From positions 62,001 through 126,000 of the forward strand of contig NZ_CP010945.1 in assembly GCF_000293885.2 (NCBI RefSeq): a DNA stretch of 64,000 nt, given 5' to 3'. Below are positions 10,424-20,238 of this stretch, one piece after another. The DNA comes from Pseudomonas fluorescens NCIMB 11764. GTDB taxonomy: Bacteria; Pseudomonadota; Gammaproteobacteria; Pseudomonadales; Pseudomonadaceae. Under the pieces are notes generated by a model. It was not told the DNA's origin, ran no database searches, and worked only from the letters and a program-made list of their open reading frames with translations. The first letter of the stretch is position 1, and the number at the start of each line of letters is the position of its first letter. The translations under genes were made by a program, and so were the position numbers.

Positions 10424-11757
10424 ACACCAGCCCCCAGCAAAAAGTCCTGATCGTCGACGACGAACCGGATATCCGCGAACTCCTGGAAATCACCCTGGGA
10501 CGAATGAAACTCGACACGTTCAGCGCCCGCAACCTTGGCGAAGCCCAGACCTTGTTGAAGCGTGAAACATTCGATCTGTGCCTGACCGACATGCGTCTTC
10601 CGGACGGCACCGGCCTTGAGCTGGTGCAACACATTCAGCAACGCTATCCCCAACTGCCGGTTGCCATGATCACCGCTTATGGCAACCTGGAAACGGCGAT
10701 CAACGCGCTCAAGGCTGGTGCTTTCGACTTCCTGACCAAACCGGTGGACCTCGCCTGCCTGCGCGAACTGGTCACCAGTGCACTGCGTATGCCCGCGCCA
10801 GGCGCCACCGTCGATCGTCGTTTGCTGGGCGACTCGTTGCCCATGCGCAATTTGCGTAAACAGATCGACAAGCTGGCCCGCAGTCAGGCGCCGGTGTACA
10901 TCAGCGGCGAGTCCGGCAGCGGCAAGGAGTTGGTCGCCCGGCTGATCCATGAACAAGGGTCACGCGCCAACCAGCCGTTTATCCCGGTGAACTGCGGGGC
11001 AATCCCGTCGGAGCTGATGGAGAGCGAATTTTTCGGGCATCGCAAAGGCAGCTTCAGCGGCGCCATCGAAGACAAACCCGGACTGTTCCAGGCAGCCCAT
11101 GGCGGCACGCTGTTCCTCGACGAAGTGGCTGATTTGCCGCTGGCGATGCAAGTCAAACTGTTGCGGGCGATTCAGGAAAAAGCCGTTCGCAGCGTGGGCG
11201 GGCAACAGGAAACCGTGGTCGATGTGCGCATCCTCTGCGCCACTCACAAAGACCTCGCCGCCGAAGTCGCCGCTGAACGCTTTCGCCAGGATTTGTACTA
11301 CCGGCTCAACGTCATCGAACTACGTGTTCCGCCCTTGCGCGAACGCCGCGACGACATTGAATCGTTGGCCAGCCATGTTCTCATGCGTCTGGCAGCCCGC
11401 GCCGGCGAGCCCGCCACGAAACTCCAACCGCAAGCCCTTGAAGCGCTGAAAAACTATCGTTTTCCGGGCAACGTGCGCGAGCTGGAGAACATGCTCGAAC
11501 GGGCTCACACTTTGTGCGAAAACAAGCAGATCGAAGCCAGCGACCTGCGACTGGCCGAAGGCAACTGCACCGCAGACAGTGGGGTGCAGGACCTGACGCA
11601 GATCGACAATCTGGAGGTCTATCTGGATAACGTCGAACGCAAGCTCATCCTCCAGGCCCTGGAGGAAACCCGCTGGAACCGCACGGCGGCGGCTCAGCGG
11701 TTGAATTTGTCGTTTCGGTCGATGCGTTACAGGCTGAAGAAATTCGGGTTGGATTGA
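10420..11757 (+). CDS. pilR: Sigma-54-dependent response regulator PilR (445 aa)
   Basis: An NtrC-type activator of pilA transcription. The receiver domain (1-120) has phospho-acceptor Asp57 in CLTDMRLPDGTG. The AAA+ domain shows Walker A GESGSGKE, the sigma-54 contact loop ESEFFGHRKGSFSGA (GAFTGA variant GSFSGA) and LFLDEVADLP. The C-terminal Fis-type HTH reads WNRTAAAQRLNLSFRSMRYR. TTG 10420 overlaps the pilS stop as TTGA and gives 445 aa, the length I recall for P. aeruginosa PilR; a longer frame upstream is not needed. The GSFSGA variant at the loop is also seen in PAO1 PilR as GSFTGA. Confidence 0.95.
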   Translation: MNTSPQQKVLIVDDEPDIRELLEITLGRMKLDTFSARNLGEAQTLLKRETFDLCLTDMRLPDGTGLELVQHIQQRYPQLPVAMITAYGNLETAINALKAGAFDFLTKPVDLACLRELVTSALRMPAPGATVDRRLLGDSLPMRNLRKQIDKLARSQAPVYISGESGSGKELVARLIHEQGSRANQPFIPVNCGAIPSELMESEFFGHRKGSFSGAIEDKPGLFQAAHGGTLFLDEVADLPLAMQVKLLRAIQEKAVRSVGGQQETVVDVRILCATHKDLAAEVAAERFRQDLYYRLNVIELRVPPLRERRDDIESLASHVLMRLAARAGEPATKLQPQALEALKNYRFPGNVRELENMLERAHTLCENKQIEASDLRLAEGNCTADSGVQDLTQIDNLEVYLDNVERKLILQALEETRWNRTAAAQRLNLSFRSMRYRLKKFGLD

Positions 11758-11776
11758 GCGATCTTTTGATCTGCTG

Positions 11777-12877
11777 TCAGATCCGCCCGGCTGGCGCATA
11801 CGGCGCCGGATCAATGATCGGCGCCCTGCCCAGCATCACATCCACAAACAACTGGCACGACGCCGGCGCCAGCACCAGCCCGTTGCGGTAATGCCCGCAG
11901 TTGAGCCATAACCCATCGAACCCCGGCACCCGGCCGATGTAGGGAATCCCCTCCGGCGAACCCGGTCGCAGCCCGGCCCAGTGCCCGACCACCTCCGCCT
12001 CCGCCAGCGCTGGAATCAGCTCCACCGCAGAAGCCTTCAGGCTCTCCAGCGCAGACGCGGTCGGTGTCTTGTCGAAGCCTTCATGCTCCAGCGTACTGCC
12101 AATCAGAATGTGGCCATCCCGGCGAGGAATCGCGTAACGCCCCTTGGCCAACACCATGCTCGGCAGGAAGTCCGCCGCGCACTTGTACAGAATCATCTGC
12201 CCTTTCACAGGCTCGACCGGCAGCTCCAGCCCCAGGCTTTTGAGCAAATCACCACTCCAGGCGCCAGCCGTCAGCACCACTTGATCACCGTGGATGGCCC
12301 CCGTCGAAGTCTGCACGCCGACGACGTGATCGCCTTCACGAATAAACCCGCTGACCTCGCACTGCTCGTGAATCGTCACGTTCGGCAGCGCCAGCAAAGC
12401 AGCCTTGAGGGATTTCACCAGCCGCGGATTGCGCACATTGGCCACGTCGGCCATGTAGATCGCCCGAGAGAAACCGGCGCCCAGTACCGGCACGGCATCG
12501 TGCGCCGCCGAGATATCCACAGCCCGCAGCGGACGGTTTTCCCGCTCGGCCCAGGCCAGCGCCTCGGCCTCATCATCCAGATCCAGCCAGTACAGACCGG
12601 TGGTGTGAACCTCGGGATCAACCCCGGTCGCGGCAAACAGCCGCTCGCCCAGCTGTGGATAAAAATCCTGGGACCAATGGGCCAGCGCGGTGACCGCCGG
12701 ACTGTAGCGCCATGGGTAAAGCGGGGAAACGATGCCTCCGCCCGCCCAGGACGATTCCTGACCGACATTCGAACGGTCCAGTAGCACAACGCTCTGCACT
12801 TCGGACGCGAGATTGAACGCCGTCATCAAGCCAATCACACCGCCGCCGACAATCACCACTTGCTGTTGCATGGTCAT
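11777..12877 (-). CDS. thiO: Glycine oxidase ThiO, FAD-dependent (366 aa)
   Basis: A D-amino-acid-oxidase-fold flavoenzyme. ThiO oxidises glycine to the imine used to build the thiazole ring of thiamine. The N-terminal Rossmann motif VVIVGGGVIGLMTAFNLA binds FAD. ESSWAGGGIVSPLYPW and the C-terminal GHYRNGLVLAPAS with an active-site Arg are family signatures. ATG 12877 (MTMQQQ) has a GGATCGGA site at suitable spacing; TTG 12889 and ATG 12871 are alternatives. No other thiamine genes are adjacent; the position beside pilR matches PAO1. It ends 19 bp from pilR, convergent. Confidence 0.88.
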   Translation of the reverse strand: MTMQQQVVIVGGGVIGLMTAFNLASEVQSVVLLDRSNVGQESSWAGGGIVSPLYPWRYSPAVTALAHWSQDFYPQLGERLFAATGVDPEVHTTGLYWLDLDDEAEALAWAERENRPLRAVDISAAHDAVPVLGAGFSRAIYMADVANVRNPRLVKSLKAALLALPNVTIHEQCEVSGFIREGDHVVGVQTSTGAIHGDQVVLTAGAWSGDLLKSLGLELPVEPVKGQMILYKCAADFLPSMVLAKGRYAIPRRDGHILIGSTLEHEGFDKTPTASALESLKASAVELIPALAEAEVVGHWAGLRPGSPEGIPYIGRVPGFDGLWLNCGHYRNGLVLAPASCQLFVDVMLGRAPIIDPAPYAPAGRI

Positions 12878-12933
12878 GTTCCGATCCAAACCTTAAGTAG
12901 ACAGAGGGCACAAAAGGCGCCCGAAAAAGAAAC

Positions 12934-13332
12934 TCAGCGTCCCCAGCAATCCTTGGTGGTCAGCCCGGTCTTTGCTCCGACCATGCTTCTGACACCGGTG
13001 TTGGTGATAGTGAAGTCGCCACACTTGTCAGTGGCCATGCTGCCGGCCTTGCGTGTCGCGGTCAGCAGGAAGGTCTGGTCGGTCAGGGTCGGGGTGATCG
13101 TGTAATAGTCATTGCCGGTGCTCAGGCCGGTGGCACCGGTGTAGACATTACTCTTCGAGTAAAACCGTTCGAGAATTTGCGCCTGCTCGGAGAGCAGACC
13201 CGCCACTTCAGCCCGACGCCCCTTTTTCACGTATTCGGTGAGGCTCGGGTAGCCAATGGTGATGACGATCCCGATGATCGCAATCACGATCATGATTTCG
13301 ATCAGGGTAAAACCTCGGTTGGATCTGCGCAT
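12934..13332 (-). CDS. pilE: Type IV minor pilin PilE (132 aa)
   Basis: A pilin-like protein processed by PilD at MRRSNRG/FTLIE with the conserved Glu at +5 and a long hydrophobic helix IMIVIAIIGIVITIGYP. Two cysteines near the C-terminus (DKCGDFTIT and TKDCWGR) frame a probable disulfide D-region. It is the last gene of the fimU-pilE operon, 14 bp after pilY1. It is expected to sit in the initiation complex at the pilus tip. A major pilin PilA would be elsewhere. Confidence 0.92.
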   Translation of the reverse strand: MRRSNRGFTLIEIMIVIAIIGIVITIGYPSLTEYVKKGRRAEVAGLLSEQAQILERFYSKSNVYTGATGLSTGNDYYTITPTLTDQTFLLTATRKAGSMATDKCGDFTITNTGVRSMVGAKTGLTTKDCWGR

Positions 13333-13346
13333 GCCTCAACTCTCAC

Positions 13347-16300
13347 TTACTGAATTTGTCGCCACATGATGCGACGGCTGCCGCCGCCGCCCTTCTCGGT
13401 CAGCTTGGTCACCGTGGAACCGGTATCGGTCACGATCTTGCCGGTTCCACCGTTGGTAATGGCGCTCAAGAACGGCATCCCTCCAGTGAAAATCACCCCA
13501 CTGGATATCGTGTCCGCGCTGTCGACTACCCCGTCGTTGTTAGTATCGAGCACCGCGTAATTGAGCATCTTACCGCTGAACGCATCCAGTTCGACCAGTT
13601 TGCCGGTGCCGAAACTGGCACAAGGATCCGTGGTGTCGACGTTGGCTGTGGTAAATACGATTCGCCCCAACACCAGGGACGCCTGGCTGATCACCCGCTC
13701 ACCGGTCAGTACGTTGTTGTAGACCAGTGGCAGGTACCAGCCCTTCTCCGCCGGATAGGTCACTTCGTTCTGGCTGGTGGTGATGAATTGCCCCGAGCTC
13801 CCCGAGAACACGCCAGTCACCGATTGGGCCTGCAAACTGGAGGTGGTGATCTGCCCGGAACCGCCGTCCGCGTCCCACACCGCATAGAACGCCTGCAGAT
13901 CCTTGCTTGTCTTGTCGGCAGTCTCGTTGAACTTGCCGGTGCCGAAAAACACCACTTTGCCGCCCAGTGAATTGTCCGCCAGTAACGGCTGCGCAGTGAT
14001 GGGCTGGGTGGCGCCGCCCGCTGCCGTGAACAAAGGCTTGCCGGAAAACGCTACGCCCCAGGTATCCGTGCTGGTGCCGCTTAAATCAAATTTCCACAGC
14101 CTTCCTTTCAGATCGCCACCATAGGCGGCTTGCACCACATTCTGCGAGTTGACCTTGAGCTTCACCGACGACAAGCCGTTGGTAGTCTCCGTACTGTCGA
14201 CCACGATTTTCTTGATCAGCGACCCATCAAAGACATCCACCACGTACAACGCTGCCACGCCCGAGTTGCTGCCATAGCCGTTGGAGATGAACGCTGCCCA
14301 CCGCCCATTCGACAAGCGTGCCACTTCGGGACGGGCGTAGGCATAACCCAGATCATTGAAAACGTTCGTCGGGTTTGCAGTCGCGGGAGCACTGATTTCC
14401 CACAACGCCTTGATCACGTTACTGGGCGACGCGTCGAACAACTGCAGCGCGTAAAAAGTCTTGCCACCCGCCCCGGTCCCGCCGAGCGCCAGGGTTTTCC
14501 AGGCGCTGTTAAGTTGTGCATCGAATACGCCGACCTGACCGTCGACCAGAAACTTGTGGCTGACGCCGTTGATATAAGCGGTATCGGCGATATAGCGCAG
14601 CGATGGCAAGACACTGGAAGGCATGTAGGCATAGCGCCTCGCGCCGTTACCTGAGTTGATGACGCTGACAAACCCGTCGTTGGCATTGACCACCAGACTG
14701 GAGTTCATGCTGGTGGCTTTGGTCGCCAGATAGGTGCTGTAGCTGGTGTCGCTCACCAGATCCGATGCGGTTTTATCCGTCGGCGAGGCCAGCACCAGAG
14801 GCGAGTTGATGATATCGCCGAGCAGCACACTGCGCACTTTCAAGCCGGTTTTGTTGGTGCCCTTGCTCCACTCCACCAGGTCGCTGCCGGTGATGTCGGT
14901 GGGCAGTCCTTGACTCAACACCGTCCGCTGCGCCGGAGCGAAGCTGGTGTAAGCCAGGGGGACGGGAGCATTACTCACGGTGTTCCACGACTGGTAAACA
15001 GGCGCCGTTGCACCGGGTACGATGGCCGTGTCAGTGGTCCAGAGCACCGAGGCGGTATTGACCGCGCCACTGGCAGTGAACCCATAGGATTTGATGGTGC
15101 CGCGCCAGTCCTTCGGGTCGTAGCTGGTCTGGTAGTAAGCGGAACCGACCCCGACGATTGAGCTGCTGGTGGTGCCGCTCCCACCTGAACCGGCCTTAGT
15201 CGTGATGTCGCTCAGGGCGGATGCCAGCGCGGCGTTGAGGCCGACGCTGTCTGTTGCCTGATAATACTTGCCCTGCCCGTATCTGGCGGCGTCCGACAAC
15301 ATCTGATTCGCAGCAGTGAAGCCTACGGTGTAGGTGTTCATGTTCTGTGTGGGGAAATCTGTGGCGTTCCAGTTCTTGCCGGCGGCGTCGGTACCGGTGT
15401 TACGCATATCGATGTCGAAGGCGAATTTGGCAATGTCGTCCAGGTACAACGTATCACCCTCGCCATCACCGGAGAGGTTGTCGCCATCGTTCGCCCTGAT
15501 GCCGTCCCAGTTCGGCAAACGGCTGCCACCCAGCGGGTCGTTGGTCGGGAAGGTCCGGTCGAACGTAGGCAAGCCATCGGTGACCACCACGCCGTAGTTT
15601 TTCTGGCAGCGATACTGGATCGGGCTGGTGTAAGTGGTAGGTGTCGAGTTGTAGTAGGGCGCCATGCCGCGCATGTACCGCGTGATCTCGTAATAGGTTT
15701 CGGCCAATGGGGTATTGGCGATTGCACTCAAGCCCGTGATCGATGAAATCAGGGCCTCGAAGTTATCGTCCGCTTTATCTTGGGTAATGCTGCCAACGGG
15801 AGACAAATCACTGACTGCGCGGGCAATAAAACCACCAGGGCCGGAGTTAGAGCTCGTAGGCGGATTAAACGTCGACAGGCCGATACGCAGCGCGCGATTA
15901 CTGGTGACGAGTTTTTTGGACACCTCCTTCGCGACATTCATCCGGTAATCGTTGGGGATCGCTCCGGTGGTGTAATCCCGGTTTGCACCATTGGCCTGTG
16001 TTACCAGATAAGAGAGGTAATTAGCCGTGTAACGGGTGTTTTCATTGCCCACCGGGTCAGGCAACTTAAGACAAATCGATGACAGCCCCAAAAAACCCCT
16101 ATAAAAACCGTACCAATTGCCGTTGGTCGAACAACCGCCGCGATACAGGCTCGACAGAGCGATATTGGTATCGTCCATGTCCAGGCTCTGACCAGTGAAA
16201 CATGAGGAGTTGGAGCTGCAATTCGCAATTGGCGCTTGATTGGCTGCGGGATTGAAATCCGGTGCCCAAATGATGTTGTTCATGCTTCCCGAATCGTCGA

Positions 16301-16451
16301 TCAGCAGCATCACGTTTGGCGGGACCGCAGCAGCGCTCAGCAGGGGCGAGTCCGAGGGCGTAAACGCGTACGCAGGGGCTGACAGGTACAGGCCCAATGC
16401 AACGCCAGAAAGCAAACGCCAGATCCCGGAACACCTATCAGTACTTGGCAT
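13347..16451 (-). CDS. pilY1: Pilus tip adhesin/assembly protein PilY1 (1034 aa)
   Basis: A large secreted protein at the type IV pilus tip, with roles in adhesion, surface sensing and retraction. The start at 16451 (MPSTDRCSG) yields a signal peptide ending near SAPAYA. A von Willebrand A-like segment follows, with the MIDAS-type sequence VMLLIDDSGSMNN (about residues 50-65). The C-terminal half is a PilY1-type beta-propeller with a calcium-binding loop DTNNDGVVDSAD. Its start lies inside pilX (14-bp overlap). It is somewhat shorter than PAO1 PilY1 as I remember it, and no pilY2 follows. Confidence 0.93.
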   Translation of the reverse strand: MPSTDRCSGIWRLLSGVALGLYLSAPAYAFTPSDSPLLSAAAVPPNVMLLIDDSGSMNNIIWAPDFNPAANQAPIANCSSNSSCFTGQSLDMDDTNIALSSLYRGGCSTNGNWYGFYRGFLGLSSICLKLPDPVGNENTRYTANYLSYLVTQANGANRDYTTGAIPNDYRMNVAKEVSKKLVTSNRALRIGLSTFNPPTSSNSGPGGFIARAVSDLSPVGSITQDKADDNFEALISSITGLSAIANTPLAETYYEITRYMRGMAPYYNSTPTTYTSPIQYRCQKNYGVVVTDGLPTFDRTFPTNDPLGGSRLPNWDGIRANDGDNLSGDGEGDTLYLDDIAKFAFDIDMRNTGTDAAGKNWNATDFPTQNMNTYTVGFTAANQMLSDAARYGQGKYYQATDSVGLNAALASALSDITTKAGSGGSGTTSSSIVGVGSAYYQTSYDPKDWRGTIKSYGFTASGAVNTASVLWTTDTAIVPGATAPVYQSWNTVSNAPVPLAYTSFAPAQRTVLSQGLPTDITGSDLVEWSKGTNKTGLKVRSVLLGDIINSPLVLASPTDKTASDLVSDTSYSTYLATKATSMNSSLVVNANDGFVSVINSGNGARRYAYMPSSVLPSLRYIADTAYINGVSHKFLVDGQVGVFDAQLNSAWKTLALGGTGAGGKTFYALQLFDASPSNVIKALWEISAPATANPTNVFNDLGYAYARPEVARLSNGRWAAFISNGYGSNSGVAALYVVDVFDGSLIKKIVVDSTETTNGLSSVKLKVNSQNVVQAAYGGDLKGRLWKFDLSGTSTDTWGVAFSGKPLFTAAGGATQPITAQPLLADNSLGGKVVFFGTGKFNETADKTSKDLQAFYAVWDADGGSGQITTSSLQAQSVTGVFSGSSGQFITTSQNEVTYPAEKGWYLPLVYNNVLTGERVISQASLVLGRIVFTTANVDTTDPCASFGTGKLVELDAFSGKMLNYAVLDTNNDGVVDSADTISSGVIFTGGMPFLSAITNGGTGKIVTDTGSTVTKLTEKGGGGSRRIMWRQIQ

Positions 16452-16917
16452 AGATGCTCTCCACCACACTGCGAACGTTATTGCCGACGATGGCCACTGC
16501 CGTGACCCGATAAAGCGTCGCAGAGGTGTTGCTCGGTACATTCACCGCGTTCAACGTGGTGCCGATGTTCTGCACCCCGTAGAAACCGTTGGCGGCGGCG
16601 ATCCAGGTGACCCCCGAAGTGGAATTGAGACCGGCAGCCGTGATGGTCGATGACTCGGCGGGCGGCAAACATTGATTGCCGCTGCAAACCGGCAACGTAT
16701 AAGTACTCAGTTGCACCGCACTTTCACCGATGCGCAACGCAGCTTCGGCGATCTGGAACGACTGATTGCGCAGGGTCACGCTGGTGGCCATTTTTTCCTG
16801 GAGGGTGGCGTTCTGCATCGATGAAATGCCGATCAGGGTCAGCAACAGTAGGAACACCAGGCTGACCAGCAACGCCATGCCGCGCTGGGTGTGAGAGGTC
16901 ACGGAAGAGAAATTCAT
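16438..16917 (-). CDS. pilX: Type IV minor pilin PilX (159 aa)
   Basis: Residues 10-40 are a prepilin-type leader (HTQRG/MALLVSLVFLLLL) and helix. The residue at +5 is Val, not Glu, consistent with a specialised tip pilin. A PilX N-terminal signature and a short C-terminal region with two cysteines (PVCSGNQCLPP) follow. The start 16917 is fixed by a strong GAGGGGAGG ribosome-binding site five bases upstream; an ATG at 16932 has none. The gene lies 11 bp after pilW and overlaps the pilY1 start. Confidence 0.9.
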   Translation of the reverse strand: MNFSSVTSHTQRGMALLVSLVFLLLLTLIGISSMQNATLQEKMATSVTLRNQSFQIAEAALRIGESAVQLSTYTLPVCSGNQCLPPAESSTITAAGLNSTSGVTWIAAANGFYGVQNIGTTLNAVNVPSNTSATLYRVTAVAIVGNNVRSVVESIYAKY

Positions 16918-16928
16918 CGGCCCTCCCC

Positions 16929-17642
16929 TCATGGCAGGCGGTTGCGCAATGCTGCAACCGCGTTGAAGGTTTGCTCGCGAACGCGACTGTCCGGATCTCT
17001 CAGCGTCAGTGTCAGGCGCACGCTACGGATTCGCGCAGGGTCGGATGGGTTGGGGCTGTAACTGGAAGCGGCGGTATCGGTGGCCGACGCAGCGAGACCG
17101 AAGCTCACGTCGAATTTGCTGACATTGTCGATAAGTACCGCCTGAGCCGGCGTCCCGATGCCAGTGCCCATCGTCAATTGCCCGTTCTTGAGGCTGTAGA
17201 TCAGCCGCCGAATCGGAAACGCCAGCTGTCCCGTCGCAGGAGACTGCACATTGGAATAAGCCGTCGCCGTGTTTCGGCAATCGGAAACCACCGTCCAGGT
17301 CGGCGTGCCGCCGCCTGCTCCCACATCGGCCGTCACCAGGGTCAGCTTGAGCGTGGCATTGTCCCAACTGATCGGCGCTACCTGGCTGAGATAAAAACTT
17401 CCCCCCGCGCTGGCATCGGTAATCGTCCCCAGGCAACCAAACATCCCCACCATGCGGATTTCCTGAATCATCTTGCTCAGCACGAAACGCGCATCTTCCT
17501 GTATGTTCGCCGCCGCGTTCTGACTGACGTAGGTGTTCTTGGCGGCGATAAAAACCTGCGCCACGCCGAGTACCACGACCAGGCTCAACGCCAGGGCGAT
17601 CAGCATTTCGATCAGGCCGAAACCTCTGTTGAGCCGGTTCAT
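16929..17642 (-). CDS. pilW: Type IV minor pilin PilW (237 aa)
   Basis: The prepilin leader MNRLNRG/FGLIE has Glu at +5 and the helix MLIALALSLVVVLGVAQVF. The C-terminal domain is of PilW type, with cysteines in FGCLGT and SDCRNT. The start ATG 17642 overlaps the pilV stop as ATGA, showing translational coupling. The product is part of the minor pilin complex that primes pilus assembly with PilV, PilX, FimU and PilE. Confidence 0.92.
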   Translation of the reverse strand: MNRLNRGFGLIEMLIALALSLVVVLGVAQVFIAAKNTYVSQNAAANIQEDARFVLSKMIQEIRMVGMFGCLGTITDASAGGSFYLSQVAPISWDNATLKLTLVTADVGAGGGTPTWTVVSDCRNTATAYSNVQSPATGQLAFPIRRLIYSLKNGQLTMGTGIGTPAQAVLIDNVSKFDVSFGLAASATDTAASSYSPNPSDPARIRSVRLTLTLRDPDSRVREQTFNAVAALRNRLP

Positions 17643-18088
17643 GGCGTCGACACCGGATCGACCGCGGCACGACTGGTCAGCACAAAGCTGCGGCGGGAAT
17701 TGGCGGTGTTGGCTGCCCGGGAGTCGTCCCAGGTGATGGTGATGGTGTACACGCGCTGATTGAGCGTGACGCTGCCCGTGGCGGTGCTGCCGAGGAAATT
17801 GACGATGTTGGAGGTGAAGTCGTACAGGTCCTGATCCCGCGCGACACTCAGGTTGCCCGACGTCGGCGGCGTGACGGTGTAATCGGCGCCGGAGTTGGCG
17901 CGGATGCGGTCCATCATGTCGTAGGCGATGAAACTGGCCTGGCTGGTCATCCGCGAGCTGTCGGTGTACTTCAGCGCATTGAGCTGAAACGCCGCCGCCC
18001 CCAACAGGCCCACGCTCAGAATCAACAACGCCACCAGCACCTCGATCAGCGTCATGCCCTCCTGTGCACGCTTGCTCCATCCCCTCAT
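17639..18088 (-). CDS. pilV: Type IV minor pilin PilV (149 aa)
   Basis: The leader is MRGWSKRAQEG/MTLIE with Glu at +5, then the helix VLVALLILSVGLLGAAAFQ. The PilV-typical segment ANSGADYTV follows. The start 18088 overlaps the fimU stop as ATGA, and the next gene overlaps its own stop, so fimU, pilV and pilW form a tightly coupled block. No cysteine pair is visible in the body. Confidence 0.92.
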   Translation of the reverse strand: MRGWSKRAQEGMTLIEVLVALLILSVGLLGAAAFQLNALKYTDSSRMTSQASFIAYDMMDRIRANSGADYTVTPPTSGNLSVARDQDLYDFTSNIVNFLGSTATGSVTLNQRVYTITITWDDSRAANTANSRRSFVLTSRAAVDPVSTP

Positions 18089-18558
18089 CCGCAACTTCCA
18101 CCCAATAGAATTCGTCCGTTCAAACACACATTCAGCGTCCTGCTTTGCGCCCCCAGTACATAGCTGATCACCACCGTCGTGGACGGTGCCGACAGCCCCC
18201 CCAGATTGTTGAAATCGATGGCGGTCACTCCTGAGGTTAGTGTCAGAGTCGCGCCGCTGCTCATCGCTGGAACAACCCGCAATACATTGGCCGGCGTGCC
18301 AGTACTGTCGTAGACCGCCAGTTCCCCGGTCCAGACGCTACCGCCGGCCGTTGGCCGCACCCGGGTAGTAATGCCGCGGTCGATGGCTTCGAGTCGGGCG
18401 AAATTCAAAGCTCGCTGCAGATCGCCGATCTCGGTGTCTGCCTTGGTGCCTTGCACCGAACGGGTAAACGCCGGCACCGCCAGGGTAATCAGGATCAGAA
18501 AGACCGCGAGCGCGACCAGCAACTCGATCAGCGTGAAACCTTTTGTACGATGCCCCAT
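18085..18558 (-). CDS. fimU: Type IV minor pseudopilin FimU (157 aa)
   Basis: The leader is MGHRTKG/FTLIE with Glu at +5 and a GspH/FimT-type domain. Two cysteines lie at the C-terminal end (NVCLNGRILLGGSCG). The start 18558 is supported by GGAGG seven bases upstream; a longer frame to 18666 lacks this. It is the first gene of the minor-pilin operon, so the operon promoter should lie in the 130-bp gap to fimT. I could not pick out a convincing promoter there. Confidence 0.92.
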   Translation of the reverse strand: MGHRTKGFTLIELLVALAVFLILITLAVPAFTRSVQGTKADTEIGDLQRALNFARLEAIDRGITTRVRPTAGGSVWTGELAVYDSTGTPANVLRVVPAMSSGATLTLTSGVTAIDFNNLGGLSAPSTTVVISYVLGAQSRTLNVCLNGRILLGGSCG

Positions 18559-18689
18559 CGGTGCCCTCCGTTGCCGTCGGCTATACCTGCTGTTACACGC
18601 TAGAACATTCGACCGATAGATGTTCGGTTGTTTTGCCATTACTCGCGCAAGGATTGCGCGGGCCACCGCATTCCAGGGAGGGAGATTTC

Positions 18690-19238
18690 ATGCGCCAGCA
18701 GGGTTTCAGTCTGGTTGAACTGCTCATGGGACTGATGATTGTCGGAATTGTTCTACATTTGGTCAGTCCGGCGTTCGCAGCGCTTACGGAATCGAACCAT
18801 CGAGAAGCAGCAGCGCAGTCGTTGATCAACGGTATACGCAATGCCAGAACCCTCGCTATCTCGCGCAATCAGAGCGTTGTGATTCACGGCATCAACGGCG
18901 ATTGGGGTCAGGGCTGGCGAATCATTCTCGACATCAGTGGAAAAGGGTCGGAGGATCGCAGCAACCCGGTTGTGGTCGAGCACGCGAGCGGCACCGGGGT
19001 GCCGATTGTCGGCAATTGGTGGGTCAGGCGATACATACGTTTCAGCAGTCTGGGTGAGCCGCTGATGCCCAAAAAAGCTTTTCAAGCCGGAACGTTGCAC
19101 CTTTGCGATGCTCGTGCGCCGGTGAGCCAGCTTCAGGTGGTGCTGGCCGCAACCGGTCGAGTCAGCCTGCGCAGCGATAAGACGGCACAGGCATTGTGCG
19201 AGAAAGGAGAAAAATCAAAGCAGCGAACGAACGCGTAA
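18690..19238 (+). CDS. fimT: FimT/GspH-family pseudopilin (182 aa)
   Basis: The leader is [10 protein letters not shown] with Glu at +5, followed by a GspH domain. Type IV pilin proteins of this group bind DNA in some species or assist assembly. The start ATG 18690 has an AGGGAGGGAG site. It is divergent from fimU and convergent with ispH, whose 3' end overlaps it by 24 bp. The C-terminal tail is lysine-rich ([12 protein letters not shown]). Whether it acts in pilus formation or natural transformation is not known from sequence. Confidence 0.88.
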   Translation: MRQQGFSLVELLMGLMIVGIVLHLVSPAFAALTESNHREAAAQSLINGIRNARTLAISRNQSVVIHGINGDWGQGWRIILDISGKGSEDRSNPVVVEHASGTGVPIVGNWWVRRYIRFSSLGEPLMPKKAFQAGTLHLCDARAPVSQLQVVLAATGRVSLRSDKTAQALCEKGEKSKQRTNA

Positions 19239-20162
19239 CTCTTTAGGCATGGAGAACGTGATGTTCTCCTCACGACCGGCCAGCTCATCGGCACTGGTAG
19301 CGCCCCAGGCCTGCAGTTGCTGAATCACGCCACGCACCAGCACTTCCGGAGCGGAAGCGCCCGCGGTGATGCCGATACGCTCGACACCATCGAACCAGCT
19401 TTTTTGCAGGTCTTCGGCACCGTCGATCAAGTAGGCCGGGGTGGCCATGCGCTCGGCCAGCTCACGCAGGCGATTGGAGTTGGAGCTGTTCGGGCTGCCG
19501 ACCACCAACACCACATCGCATTCGTCAGCCAGTTGCTTGACTGCATCCTGGCGGTTTTGCGTCGCGTAGCAGATGTCGTCCTTGCGCGGACCACCGATCG
19601 CCGGAAAGCGCGTACGCAGGGCGTCGATGACGCGGCTGGTATCGTCCATGGACAGGGTAGTCTGGGTGACGAACGCCAGTTTTTCGGGGTTGTGAACCTG
19701 CAACGCGGCAACGTCTTTTTCGTCCTCGACCAGATAGATCGCGCCACCATTGCTGCCATCGTACTGGCCCATGGTGCCTTCGACTTCCGGGTGACCGGCG
19801 TGGCCGATCAGAATGCATTCACGGCCATCGCGGCTGTAACGCGCGACTTCGATGTGCACCTTGGTCACCAGCGGGCACGTCGCGTCGAACACTTTGAGGC
19901 CACGGCCGGCAGCTTCGGTGCGTACAGCCTGGGAAACGCCGTGGGCACTGAAGATCACGATGACGTCGTCAGGCACCTGATCCAGTTCCTCGACGAAGAT
20001 CGCGCCGCGAGCACGCAGGTCTTCAACGACGAATTTGTTGTGTACCACTTCGTGGCGCACATAGATCGGCGGCCCGAAGACTTCCAGGGCGCGGTTGACG
20101 ATTTCGATCGCCCGGTCCACTCCGGCGCAGAAGCCACGGGGGTTGGCGAGTTTGATTTGCAT
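19215..20162 (-). CDS. ispH: 4-hydroxy-3-methylbut-2-enyl diphosphate reductase IspH (315 aa)
   Basis: The last step of the MEP isoprenoid pathway, a [4Fe-4S] enzyme making IPP and DMAPP. The three cluster cysteines are visible in [13 protein letters not shown] (Cys12), [11 protein letters not shown] and ICYATQNRQ. Length is as usual for the family. It is the last gene of the lspA-fkpB-ispH group on the minus strand, separated from fkpB by 76 bp that hold a REP-like palindrome. In this window ispB, which uses the product, lies 11 kb away. Confidence 0.97.
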   Translation of the reverse strand: MQIKLANPRGFCAGVDRAIEIVNRALEVFGPPIYVRHEVVHNKFVVEDLRARGAIFVEELDQVPDDVIVIFSAHGVSQAVRTEAAGRGLKVFDATCPLVTKVHIEVARYSRDGRECILIGHAGHPEVEGTMGQYDGSNGGAIYLVEDEKDVAALQVHNPEKLAFVTQTTLSMDDTSRVIDALRTRFPAIGGPRKDDICYATQNRQDAVKQLADECDVVLVVGSPNSSNSNRLRELAERMATPAYLIDGAEDLQKSWFDGVERIGITAGASAPEVLVRGVIQQLQAWGATSADELAGREENITFSMPKELRVRSLL

Positions 20163-20205
20163 GCTGTGCCTCGTGTCTTGCGCGCAAGAAAATTAAATCA
20201 TTGCA

Positions 20206-20229
20206 GGAACCGGCTTGCCGGCTCCCACA
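20206..20229. repeat. Single REP-like palindrome
   Basis: GGAACCGGCTTGCCGGCTCCC lies between fkpB and ispH. It matches the arm style of the other REP elements of the window but is unpaired. Confidence 0.5.
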
Positions 20230-20238
20230 GAAAAGCTT

